Positions 1-6,129 of a DNA stretch of 9,147 nt are shown piece after piece. The translations under genes were made by a program, and so were the position numbers. Source of the DNA: Candidatus Melainabacteria bacterium. Lineage in GTDB: Bacteria > Cyanobacteriota > Vampirovibrionia > 2-02-FULL-35-15. The notes below the pieces were generated by a model. It made no database searches. It was not told the DNA's origin and saw only the letters and a program-made list of their open reading frames with translations. The stretch covers positions 1 through 9,147 of the forward strand of contig JAHFBD010000081.1 in NCBI GenBank assembly GCA_023250175.1. Direction: 5' to 3'. Each line of letters starts with the position of its first letter. Within the stretch, counting starts at the first letter, position 1.

Positions 1-408
1 TAATGTATTTGTCAGAGCTAAAGCTGCTCCCTTAGAAAGTTCTTCATTATGTTTTTGTTTATATGCATTTTGAATTAATGTGGATTTAAAATCAATGTTT
101 CCTTTTATTTTATTTTCAAAATAATCTTTAGCATTTTCTATATTTATATCTTTTTTGCTTAAACCTAATTCACTGGCAAGATTAGCAATTTCTTGATTTG
201 AAGGAATATCATAATTTGTAATATTTTTATAAGCATAAGCAACATCTGAGAGTTCCGTGCCTGTCAAATCTCTCTTTAAATATTTATTACTACTAACGGC
301 AAAAACCGGCAAAAAAGAATTAACAAGAAAAGATACAGAAAGACAAAAGCAAAAGCAGGAGCGTATAAAACTCCGCAAAATATTTTTTTGCTGATAGCAA
401 TTTTCCAT
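1..408 (-). CDS. Secreted protein of unknown function, N-terminal part only (runs off left edge)
   Basis: Reading the minus strand from an ATG at 408 gives 136 codons with no stop, continuing past position 1, so the C-terminus lies outside the window. Residues 1-37 look like a Sec signal peptide: Lys8, Arg12 and Arg16 in the n-region, then a Cys/Phe/Leu/Val-rich hydrophobic core around 18-33, then P-V-F-A with likely cleavage after Ala37. A Cys-rich core with no lipobox at the cleavage point argues against a lipoprotein. The mature part starts VSSNKYLKRDL and is polar, Lys/Asn-rich and probably helical. I recognise no domain. The frame stays open upstream to a TGA near 482, so TTG or GTG starts upstream cannot be excluded, but ATG 408 is the first ATG and places the signal peptide at the N-terminus. 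No strong Shine-Dalgarno is seen, only GAG a few bases upstream. Coding status is inferred from the open frame plus the signal peptide. Confidence 0.72.
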   Translation of the reverse strand, partial: MENCYQQKNILRSFIRSCFCFCLSVSFLVNSFLPVFAVSSNKYLKRDLTGTELSDVAYAYKNITNYDIPSNQEIANLASELGLSKKDINIENAKDYFENKIKGNIDFKSTLIQNAYKQKHNEELSKGAALALTNTL

Positions 409-600
409 CAACTCGTTACCCAATAGCTTGGCCACTTGTAGTTTTAATGTACAAACATCCAGTGTTATTTCTATGTGATTTAATCACTAATACAAATACA
501 TAAGACCAAGCAAATTATTAGTTTGCACTTATTTCTTACCCATTTTGTTACATTACTTTCTTGAATTACACACCCATACTGGGGGTATCTTTATATACAA

Positions 601-630
601 ATAACCAGAAGTACTAGTACTGATAGTTAT
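601..630. promoter_or_regulatory. 30-bp symmetrical dyad, operator-like
   Basis: A perfect 12-bp palindrome, AGTACTAGTACT (610-621), is framed at equal 4-base distances by ATAAC (601-605) and GTTAT (626-630), giving a dyad centred between 615 and 616. It lies about 85 bases upstream of the -10-like box for mqnD and about 190 bases upstream of the divergent secreted-protein gene. The symmetry suits a dimeric DNA-binding protein. No specific regulator can be named and no second copy was seen in the window. Confidence 0.35.
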
Positions 631-712
631 CCCTGTTTATAGCAATTTATCTATTTAGATATAACTCTATTTTTTATAAAAACCTGTTAATGTAATTTTG
701 TTACTGCCTAGC

Positions 713-718
713 TATAAT
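713..718 (+). promoter_or_regulatory. Candidate -10 box for mqnD
   Basis: TATAAT is a perfect match to the sigma-70 -10 consensus, but the 16-18 base spaced -35 position is poor (around ATGTAA at 690-695). If used, transcription would begin near 725 and leave a leader of about 245 nt before mqnD. In AT-rich DNA a lone TATAAT is weak evidence. Confidence 0.3.
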
Positions 719-736
719 GTATAAGACCATAAATAA

Positions 737-766
737 GCTTTTTGCGTGATTTATTCACCAAAAAGC
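737..766 (+). other. Stem-loop in the mqnD leader (12 bp with one bulged C)
   Basis: The left arm GCTTTTTGCGTGA and the right arm TCACCAAAAAGC pair over 12 bp with one bulged C, around a TTTAT loop. It begins about 12 nt after the predicted transcription start. No T-run follows on the plus strand, so it is not a classical intrinsic terminator. A second hairpin, GTAATT-TTTT-AATTAC (825-840), follows in the same leader. Confidence 0.35.
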
Positions 767-824
767 GTCATGTATAAAGAAGAGCAAGTTGAGCATTAGT
801 GCGAAACGAGCGATAGGTAGAAAC

Positions 825-840
825 GTAATTTTTTAATTAC
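825..840 (+). other. Small perfect hairpin in the mqnD leader
   Basis: A 6-bp perfect stem, GTAATT/AATTAC, closes a TTTT loop. Only one G-C pair per arm end supports it, so it is thermodynamically weak and could be chance in AT-rich DNA. Confidence 0.2.
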
Positions 841-957
841 ACCATTCTAAGTGTATGATAGAAAGATGGCAAAGTTCAATTAAATAAAAAGCTATCTGAA
901 TGTAAGGATAAATCAGGTTTATTATCTTAAATAGAAAGAATAAAGTTAAACAAAAAA

Positions 958-962
958 AAGGA
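958..962 (+). promoter_or_regulatory. Ribosome binding site of mqnD
   Basis: AAGGA ends 7 nt before the ATG at 970 and fixes that start codon, one of the few genes here with a clear Shine-Dalgarno sequence. Confidence 0.7.
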
Positions 963-969
963 ATAAAAA

Positions 970-1830
970 ATGTTAGAAACAAAAAAAAAGAAAGTCACAA
1001 TAGCTCACAGTGTTGATGCTGATGATGCATTTATGTTTTATGCTCTTGCCGAAAATTTAATTCGTAGTGAACAATATGAGGTTGAGCATATTTTAAAAGA
1101 TATACAAAGCTTAAACACTGATTCAGGCAAATTAAAATACGATATTCAGGCAATTTCATTTTTTGCTTATCCAGAGGTACAAGACAAATATCAATTAATG
1201 TCCTGTGGTGGATCAGTAGGATATGGTTATGGCCCGCTATTAGTCAGCAAAGAAAATATAAATCCTAATGACTTAACCCAGCTTAAGAACGAGGTTATCG
1301 CTATACCAGGTGAAAAAACAACTGCATTTTTACTTTTAAAACTTTTTATGAAAGATTTTAAATTTAAGGTTGTACCTTTTGATCAAATCTTAGATGCCGT
1401 TAAAAGAAATGATTATCCTCTTGGTTTAATCATCCACGAAGGACAGTTATCCTATCCAGGTCATGGATTAAATAAAGTAGTTGACCTGGGTGAGTGGTGG
1501 CTCGGTAAAACGAATTTACCAGCTCCACTTGGTGGAAACGTAATTAAAAGGAGTTTGGGAGAATCTGAAAAGAAAGAGATAAACTTATTAGTAAAACAAA
1601 GTATTGCATATGCTATTGAAAATAAAGACTCAATAATCCCTCATGTATGCAAATATGCAAGAGAGTTACAGAATGACACTAAATTAGTTAATAAATTTGT
1701 AAGCATGTACGTTAATAGCTTTACCCTTGACTATGGCATTAATGGCAAACTGGCAATAGAAAAACTCTATCAGTTAGCTCATAGCGAAGGACTAATAAAC
1801 ACCATACCAAAATTAGATTTTATTGAGTAA
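970..1830 (+). CDS. mqnD: MqnD-family protein, 1,4-dihydroxy-6-naphthoate synthase (futalosine menaquinone pathway)
   Basis: The 286-aa product resembles MqnD (VitK2_biosynth / MqnA-MqnD family), a cytosolic enzyme converting cyclic dehypoxanthinyl futalosine to 1,4-dihydroxy-6-naphthoate in menaquinone synthesis. Visible family landmarks in order: HSVDADDAFMFYAL (13-26, in place of the usual HSPCPNDTF), YGYGPLLVS (85-93), IPGEKTTAFLLLKL (112-125), IIHEGQLSYP (154-163) with His156 at the position of the catalytic histidine, VVDLGEWW (170-177), then LPAPLGG (183-189), and a C-terminal YVNSFTLDYG (247-256). The length is normal for the family. AAGGA upstream supports the start. The gene overlaps the 3' end of lpxC by 18 bp, tail to tail. 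No other mqn gene is in the window. The 'DADDAF' variant also occurs in proteins labelled only 'MqnA/MqnD/SBP family', so the exact substrate is slightly uncertain. Confidence 0.82.
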   Translation: MLETKKKKVTIAHSVDADDAFMFYALAENLIRSEQYEVEHILKDIQSLNTDSGKLKYDIQAISFFAYPEVQDKYQLMSCGGSVGYGYGPLLVSKENINPNDLTQLKNEVIAIPGEKTTAFLLLKLFMKDFKFKVVPFDQILDAVKRNDYPLGLIIHEGQLSYPGHGLNKVVDLGEWWLGKTNLPAPLGGNVIKRSLGESEKKEINLLVKQSIAYAIENKDSIIPHVCKYARELQNDTKLVNKFVSMYVNSFTLDYGINGKLAIEKLYQLAHSEGLINTIPKLDFIE

Positions 1831-2616
1831 AACTGTTTTTAGTTTTTTTGCTATCTGTACATTTAAAGCATGCCCGCTTCTAAAAGCTATAACATGCATG
1901 TTTATTTCTAACGGGTTTATCCCGCACAATCTCAAATCCCCAATAATATCTAAAATCTTATGGTAACAAGGTTCTAAAGGTTCATGAAGCGCCTTATTAA
2001 ATCCATTTTTATCCAAAGTTAGCAACCTATCACTAACTCCAAAAAAATCATGTTCTTCTTTTCTAGCAAAGGTTCTGGCTTGAATTACTCTTTTTATATC
2101 TTCGTTTTTATCCCAGCTTGCAAACAGTTTTCCTAAAGAAATATGGTCCCATTCAAGGAAATAACTAACCTTAAAACCATTGTGCGGAATAGCTATGATT
2201 TCTTTATTGTCTTCTTTTATAAAAATGGGTTCATTTAACTCAAAAGTTTCATTAACAACACAACACATCTCTGTATCTTTAAAAGCCTTATACCAATGCA
2301 TAGCACTTCCATCATCAAATACAAGTTCATTTTTATCAGTTATCACATCTATATTATTTACACCCATTAAAGAACAAGTAGCTAAAAAATGTTCTATCAA
2401 ACATATTGATTCTGTTCCATTACCAAGCATTGTATTTCTTGTTACATTTAAGACATTATCTACATCTGCAAAGATTCTTTGATCGTTTAACACAAAAGTT
2501 ATTCCTGTATTTTCTAAACTCTTACTAATTGAAACAGTCACTTCCTCTTTAGAGAATAATCCTTTACCATGTAACTGTATAAATCCATTTTTAATTTTGT
2601 GCGTCGTGTTATTCAT
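1813..2616 (-). CDS. lpxC: LpxC, UDP-3-O-acyl-N-acetylglucosamine deacetylase
   Basis: The 267-aa product is the zinc deacetylase for the committed step of lipid A synthesis in the cytoplasm. The catalytic set is intact by comparison with E. coli LpxC. Glu75-His76 sit in the IEHFLA motif (general base and zinc ligand). His219 and Asp223 in CYHKILDIIGDL complete the zinc site, with Lys220 beside them. His249 in SGHALN is the second catalytic His. Other signatures are LGNGTES (64-70), VFDDGSAMHW (99-108) and QARTFARKEE (179-188). It is shorter than the E. coli enzyme (305 aa), as in some other phyla. The usual fabZ-lpxA neighbours are absent. The ATG at 2616 has no clear Shine-Dalgarno and lies 13 bp from the divergent mlaE start. 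It indicates a lipid A-type outer membrane. Confidence 0.95.
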   Translation of the reverse strand: MNNTTHKIKNGFIQLHGKGLFSKEEVTVSISKSLENTGITFVLNDQRIFADVDNVLNVTRNTMLGNGTESICLIEHFLATCSLMGVNNIDVITDKNELVFDDGSAMHWYKAFKDTEMCCVVNETFELNEPIFIKEDNKEIIAIPHNGFKVSYFLEWDHISLGKLFASWDKNEDIKRVIQARTFARKEEHDFFGVSDRLLTLDKNGFNKALHEPLEPCYHKILDIIGDLRLCGINPLEINMHVIAFRSGHALNVQIAKKLKTVLLNKI

Positions 2617-2629
2617 CTTTTTTAAATTT

Positions 2630-3427
2630 ATGTCCCTATTAAAAAAACCTACAACTACATTATTACCAAAAAATATTCCCGCACTTAAAAATCAATTTAA
2701 TGTACTTGGTTTAAGTTTAATTTTACTACTCAAAAGTTACTTAGGTATATTTTCATTTAAAATCCCACCCAAACAACTATTAGAACAAATTGTAATTATT
2801 GGTTTTAATACACTTCCAATGGTAATTTTAATTACTACATTTTCTGGAATGGTTATTTCATTAGAAACGGCTAACTGGCTAGAAAAATATGGTGCTCGGG
2901 AATCTGTCGGAGCTTTAATATGCTTAGCATCAATCATTGAAATCGCTCCTGTATTTGTAAGCTTTGCTGTTGGTGCTCAAGCAGGAACAGCCATCACTGC
3001 TGAGCTTGGACATATGCAAATTACAGAGCAAATATCAGCAATGCGATTATCAAAAGTAAGCCCCATTAATCAGTTAGTAGCCACAAGACTAATTGCTGCA
3101 ATTTACTCCCTTCCTATTGGAATAATTACTGGGGCATTTTTTTCTATTATTGGCGGAATGTTAGTCGCTAACTTTCAAGCTAATATTGAATACAGTGTTT
3201 ATCTTGATTCTGTATGGAGAGGAATGAAATTAAAAGATATGTTTTTTTCTATCATAAAAAGCTTAGTTCTTGCACATTATTTAATTGCAATTCATACCTC
3301 ATTTGGACTTGGGACCCGTGGAGGAGCAAAAGAAGTAGGATACATGACATCACTTAGCACAATCTGGTTAGCAAGCGGCATCGTATGCATTGATGCATTT
3401 CTAGATTACTTTATGTATGTTTTATAA
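2630..3427 (+). CDS. mlaE: MlaE/YrbE-family ABC transporter permease (intermembrane lipid transport)
   Basis: The 265-aa integral inner-membrane protein has the MlaE/TGD1-type permease signature. Hydrophobic segments lie near residues 26-42, 54-77, 95-118, 150-183, 205-224 and 241-262. The conserved cytoplasmic segment AELGHMQITEQISAMRL (124-140), followed by KVSP, is the coupling region that in this family contacts the MlaF-type ATPase. The family moves phospholipid or other hydrophobic substrates between inner and outer membranes with an MCE-domain (MlaD-like) protein. No ATPase or MCE gene is present in the window, so the partners must be elsewhere. I chose ATG 2630 over an in-frame TTG at 2597, because the latter would overlap lpxC and add a Phe-rich stretch unlike family N-termini. 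No Shine-Dalgarno precedes either start. The substrate is not deducible, and the symbol denotes the family only. Confidence 0.88.
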   Translation: MSLLKKPTTTLLPKNIPALKNQFNVLGLSLILLLKSYLGIFSFKIPPKQLLEQIVIIGFNTLPMVILITTFSGMVISLETANWLEKYGARESVGALICLASIIEIAPVFVSFAVGAQAGTAITAELGHMQITEQISAMRLSKVSPINQLVATRLIAAIYSLPIGIITGAFFSIIGGMLVANFQANIEYSVYLDSVWRGMKLKDMFFSIIKSLVLAHYLIAIHTSFGLGTRGGAKEVGYMTSLSTIWLASGIVCIDAFLDYFMYVL

Positions 3428-3517
3428 GCTCAAGCAAATATATACTGCAAGAAACCTAAGCAATAAAGCAATTAAAGCCAGGCACACCAACTCACTTCAT
3501 TTAGCTTATAATGACAT

Positions 3518-3718
3518 TTATGCTGTTTGATCTACAGCCTGTCCAGTATTAGCTCTACTAACAGGTTTTTCTCTTGCGGGGGGAGCCTGCAATTGATCTC
3601 TAACAGTCCTTGCTCCAGCCTGAATGCCAGCCTCTAACAAAGATGAGGCATTTCCTGTTTTAAGAAAAATTGCTGTTTTCAATACACCTTTTGCAAGATC
3701 ATTAAATTCTACTGACAT
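3518..3718 (-). CDS. Small protein of unknown function (66 aa)
   Basis: A strong Shine-Dalgarno (GAGGA) lies 7 nt before the ATG at 3718, which is the main reason to accept this short gene. Residues 1-45 are predicted helical and fairly amphipathic, with alternating Leu/Ile/Ala and Lys/Glu (LAKGVLKTAIFLKTGNASSL). Residues 46-66 are Pro/Arg/Gln-rich and likely disordered. There is no signal peptide, no convincing transmembrane segment and no Cys pair. It is the last and best-primed member of a same-strand block of three unrecognised genes and converges on the mlaE-family gene. The 94-base gap to the 239-aa gene repeats TTAACC/GGTTAA several times. I know no family for it. Confidence 0.65.
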   Translation of the reverse strand: MSVEFNDLAKGVLKTAIFLKTGNASSLLEAGIQAGARTVRDQLQAPPAREKPVSRANTGQAVDQTA

Positions 3719-3724
3719 ATATAA

Positions 3725-3729
3725 TCCTC
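3725..3729 (-). promoter_or_regulatory. Ribosome binding site of the 66-aa gene
   Basis: GAGGA on the minus strand, 7 nt before the ATG at 3718, supports translation of the small gene. Confidence 0.65.
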
Positions 3730-3812
3730 AAATATTAAACTATTAACCAGTTACATTTATATAAAGCATGGTTAAGAAAAAAGTTGATAAATTAAATTTC
3801 ATTAACCTAAAC

Positions 3813-4532
3813 TTAACCAATCGTAGGACTACTTTTTGAAAGAAAGTTAAATAACTTAGCAGCTGGCTTTCCTATATGCAAACATAGGTTTATTAAAAAC
3901 TGTTCCATTGTTCTAACTCCTATTCCAGCTAACTGAGTTCCTGAACTAAAATAAGCTAACCGACATAAAGATCTAGCAAAAAACTCTTCTGGCAACCCTT
4001 CTACTTTTAACTCTTTTTTATCAATAATATTTAAACCAAACATTCCTAACCTTGCAACAAATCTTGCAATCATATTTCCACAACCAAATGCAACTCTGCT
4101 AATTCTACTATCCGCCATATTAGGCTCTATAACCACTGTAGCCAAAGCATTTTCTAAAGCCCTTTTTGCACCGGTCTTCCAAACATCTTTTGTAACTGAT
4201 TTATTTTCAAGAAGTTGGATAACAGAACCTTCGCTACCCTTTCGAATAACCTCAGTTAAAAATCTATAAAAAGGTCTTACTTTACTATTTATATATTCTT
4301 TTTCTGGAAACCTAAATAGTCCTCTAAACAATGCATCAATTAAGCTTGATATCGCCAAAGTAAATTTTGATGGTTCTTTAGATTCTATCTTAGAGTTAAT
4401 TGGGAATTGACTTATAGAAGATTCTATCTTTTCTTCCTGATTTTCTTCTTCTCCAAAGACTAATGGGATAGAACTATTTTGTACACTTCTCTCAGTAAAA
4501 GCTGGCTTTGCAATAACTGTTGATACGTTCAT
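3813..4532 (-). CDS. Protein of unknown function (239 aa), disordered N-terminus then helices
   Basis: I do not recognise this protein. Residues 1-56 are polar and acidic (GEEENQEEKIESS around 27-39), so probably disordered. The rest is helix-forming with amphipathic or hydrophobic stretches near 58-75, 150-170 and 186-233, and scattered basic residues (FRGLFRF, RFVARLGMFG). None is a textbook transmembrane segment, so peripheral membrane association is possible. There is no signal peptide. A TAA codon sits immediately before the ATG at 4532, so this is the earliest ATG, yet no Shine-Dalgarno precedes it. A good promoter at 4764-4792 would give a leader of about 225 nt. The overall plan, a polar N-terminal tail then hydrophobic helices, resembles the upstream 352-aa protein, but I see no alignable homology. 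Confidence 0.78.
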   Translation of the reverse strand: MNVSTVIAKPAFTERSVQNSSIPLVFGEEENQEEKIESSISQFPINSKIESKEPSKFTLAISSLIDALFRGLFRFPEKEYINSKVRPFYRFLTEVIRKGSEGSVIQLLENKSVTKDVWKTGAKRALENALATVVIEPNMADSRISRVAFGCGNMIARFVARLGMFGLNIIDKKELKVEGLPEEFFARSLCRLAYFSSGTQLAGIGVRTMEQFLINLCLHIGKPAAKLFNFLSKSSPTIG

Positions 4533-4806
4533 TTAGTTTAAATAGAATTTACACATTTAGCGTCTATCATGAGTAACCTACACTATCTTTAGCGTACACA
4601 CGTAAATGTAGCAAAGTTAATTTCTGAAAAATACAAAGATAACTACCAAGATTAAAAACTTTAATTGTTAAGATAAAACATTAATTTCATCTTATTTTCA
4701 AAGATTTTTTCATGAATCAGGCAAATAAGCAATCACTAATCTTAAATTATTTTAAGCTTCAGGTTTATATAAAACCAAAGATTTATAGTCAAGACATCTT
4801 TCAAAT
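4533..4806 (-). other. 274-base gap holding the 239-aa gene's leader and promoter
   Basis: No gene was found here. On the minus strand it contains the TTGACT/TATAAA promoter (4764-4792), a CTTAAA-TTAT-TTTAAG hairpin (4741-4756) and AT-rich leader. A second promoter-like pair, TTGCTA-17-TAAAGA, lies about 65-95 bases before the 239-aa start. No terminator with a T-run follows the 352-aa stop codon. Confidence 0.4.
4764..4792 (-). promoter_or_regulatory. Sigma-70-type promoter for the 239-aa gene
   Basis: On the minus strand, TTGACT (4792-4787) and TATAAA (4769-4764) are separated by exactly 17 bp, each one base from consensus. The -35 begins about 15 bases after the stop codon of the 352-aa gene. 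Expected transcription start is near 4757, leaving a leader of about 225 nt. It suggests the 239-aa gene can be transcribed separately from its upstream neighbour. Confidence 0.55.
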
Positions 4807-5865
4807 TTACTGATTATTGTTGGACTCTAGCCAGTTCTTTCCTCTAATTCTTCTTCTATTAGCAAAATATTCTGGAGTAGTAATCAAATCTTCAAAACTA
4901 TCTGAAAATGTTTTTAATACAGAATTTTCAACTGGTAGTATTTTTACCAATGGCAAAAGCATATTCATAAGATTTGCACTTAATCCCAAATAAAATGATT
5001 CTTTAAAGCCTTGGGGCTTATCCTTTTTCGATAAATGTAAATCCTCCATTGTATATTTAAAGAAATACATAAGATGCTGAGTTACAAATGAAGTAGATAA
5101 TCCTAAATTAACCAATTTATTTTCTGTACCCATAAACTTATTAATAGCTTTCATAGGAGCAAACAATGCCATTGCATAATATCCAATAGAACCTAAAAGA
5201 GGTGAGATTGTTTTTACAACATCAACCCTTGCTTTTTCTCTCTTCTCCAAGGGAAGAGTTGAACTAAAGACAGATTTCATATTATTTATTAAGCTTTTGC
5301 TTTTTATAGAATCCCAATTTATCCCTTCTTCCATCGGTCTTGCACGCCACCACAAATTATTGGCCAATGTTGTTACAAGAGACATACCCTCTTTTATATT
5401 TTCACCTAATAGGGATGTAATTGGCAATAAAACGGGGTTTATATACTTTTCTATATTGCAGGCAAGTGTACCTATCTTTGCAGCAAATGGCCTATTTCTT
5501 TTGTCATAACCCAAATCATCCACATCTTCGGTATATAAAGAATATTGTAGATGTCCCCTGGTTCTAAGTGCTGCTTCTTTCGAAAATGAAATAAGTTTAT
5601 ATATTGGCGACTCTTTACCAACAAAAACTTTTAAAAGACCCAGTGATGAACTAGCAACTGCTAGTGCTAACGAATAAAAACCCCTACTAGTATTAGCTTC
5701 TGCCCATTCTCTTCCACTTTTTTCATAATCAGGAAAGTTTAAATTCTTTTTGTCATCAACAACACTAAAAGGAGTACGAGACTTGTCTATAAAAGATGCA
5801 TCATTCCTGCAAAGTGGACTCCTCTTTGCAGTTATTTGCGGCCTTGTAACTTCAGCACTTTGCAC
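4807..5865 (-). CDS. Protein of unknown function (352 aa), hydrophobic-helix rich
   Basis: I do not recognise this protein. The first 50 or so residues are polar and look disordered. Hydrophobic helical stretches follow near 63-83, 141-170, 216-240, 252-272 and 290-312, separated by charged segments (TEDVDDLGYDKRNR at 112-125; KKDKPQGFKES at 280-290). The C-terminus is basic (FANRRRIRGKNW, 334-345). There is no signal peptide and no catalytic motif I can name. Membrane association, peripheral or integral, is plausible. The start is GTG at 5865: a TAA lies two codons upstream and the first in-frame ATG is far inside, so GTG is the likely start, with only a weak AGAG upstream. A promoter candidate lies at 5976-6003. 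It forms a same-strand block with the 239- and 66-aa genes. Confidence 0.78.
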   Translation of the reverse strand: MQSAEVTRPQITAKRSPLCRNDASFIDKSRTPFSVVDDKKNLNFPDYEKSGREWAEANTSRGFYSLALAVASSSLGLLKVFVGKESPIYKLISFSKEAALRTRGHLQYSLYTEDVDDLGYDKRNRPFAAKIGTLACNIEKYINPVLLPITSLLGENIKEGMSLVTTLANNLWWRARPMEEGINWDSIKSKSLINNMKSVFSSTLPLEKREKARVDVVKTISPLLGSIGYYAMALFAPMKAINKFMGTENKLVNLGLSTSFVTQHLMYFFKYTMEDLHLSKKDKPQGFKESFYLGLSANLMNMLLPLVKILPVENSVLKTFSDSFEDLITTPEYFANRRRIRGKNWLESNNNQ

Positions 5866-5906
5866 TATTTATATCTCTATAGTTTTATATTTATTTCTAA
5901 AATATC

Positions 5907-5928
5907 TAAGCTCCTGCTTATTTTTTTT
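5907..5928 (+). terminator. Weak terminator-like hairpin plus T-run, plus strand
   Basis: TAAGC-TCCT-GCTTA (5907-5920) is followed directly by eight T residues (5921-5928). The stem has only 5 bp with two G-C pairs, and no plus-strand gene reads into it, so it may instead act in the minus-strand leader of the 352-aa gene, where the loop region reads AGGAG, or be chance. Confidence 0.25.
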
Positions 5929-5975
5929 CTTATAAAGTTTAAGAAAAGATAAACTAGCAAGACACTTAATTTGAT

Positions 5976-6003
5976 TATTTACAATTTTATAATCGTAAGT
6001 CAA
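5976..6003 (-). promoter_or_regulatory. Candidate promoter for the 352-aa gene
   Basis: On the minus strand TTGACT (6003-5998) precedes TAAATA (5981-5976) with a 16-bp spacer. Transcription would start near 5970, giving a leader of about 105 nt to the GTG. The -35 hexamer is the same as in the promoter of the neighbouring 239-aa gene. Overlapping alternatives such as TTGCTA-18-TTTATA exist closer to the gene. Confidence 0.4.
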
Positions 6004-6129
6004 TGTTTCCTTAACAATTTATTTATTTTTTAATTTTTTCTTTACTTTTAATTAATCCTCAGCTCTGAAGACTAACTTATTAGGTTATATTTTAGCATTA
6101 CTGGGAGGTGCTAATAAATCGAGGGTAAT

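Larger units (their letters stand above)
409..969. other. 561-base non-coding intergenic region between divergent genes
   Basis: No credible gene was found on either strand. The region separates the minus-strand secreted-protein gene from plus-strand mqnD and should hold promoters for both. It contains a 30-bp dyad at 601-630, a TATAAT box at 713-718, a bulged 12-bp stem at 737-766 and a TTTT-loop hairpin at 825-840, then an A-rich run into the mqnD ribosome binding site. No tRNA-like cloverleaf or T-loop sequence was seen. The stretch downstream of about 725 is best read as a long mqnD leader, but this is inference. Confidence 0.6.

Noticed and set aside
770..799. Nine-residue leader peptide frame (MYKEEQVEH) in the mqnD leader
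   Set aside because: No ribosome binding site and no run of regulatory codons; expected by chance.
409..969. tRNA or other classical RNA gene in the first long spacer
   Set aside because: No T-loop sequence, acceptor pairing or CCA end could be found.
2180..2482. Open frame on the plus strand opposite lpxC
   Set aside because: Lies wholly antisense to a gene with an intact catalytic set; no ribosome binding site and a Ser/Thr/Leu-rich shadow composition.
2597..2629. Longer permease start from a TTG codon at 2597
   Set aside because: Would overlap the lpxC start and add an implausible Phe-rich N-terminus; ATG 2630 is a better fit.
2737..2937. Open frame on the minus strand opposite the permease
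   Set aside because: Antisense to conserved MlaE-family sequence, without a ribosome binding site.
5297..5509. Open frame on the plus strand opposite the 352-aa gene
   Set aside because: Contained within a much longer frame on the other strand with its own promoter candidate; no supporting start signals.
5750..5935. Open frame on the plus strand across the 352-aa start
   Set aside because: Low-complexity Leu/Phe/Tyr-rich end from T-rich intergenic DNA; no start signal; best read as a shadow.
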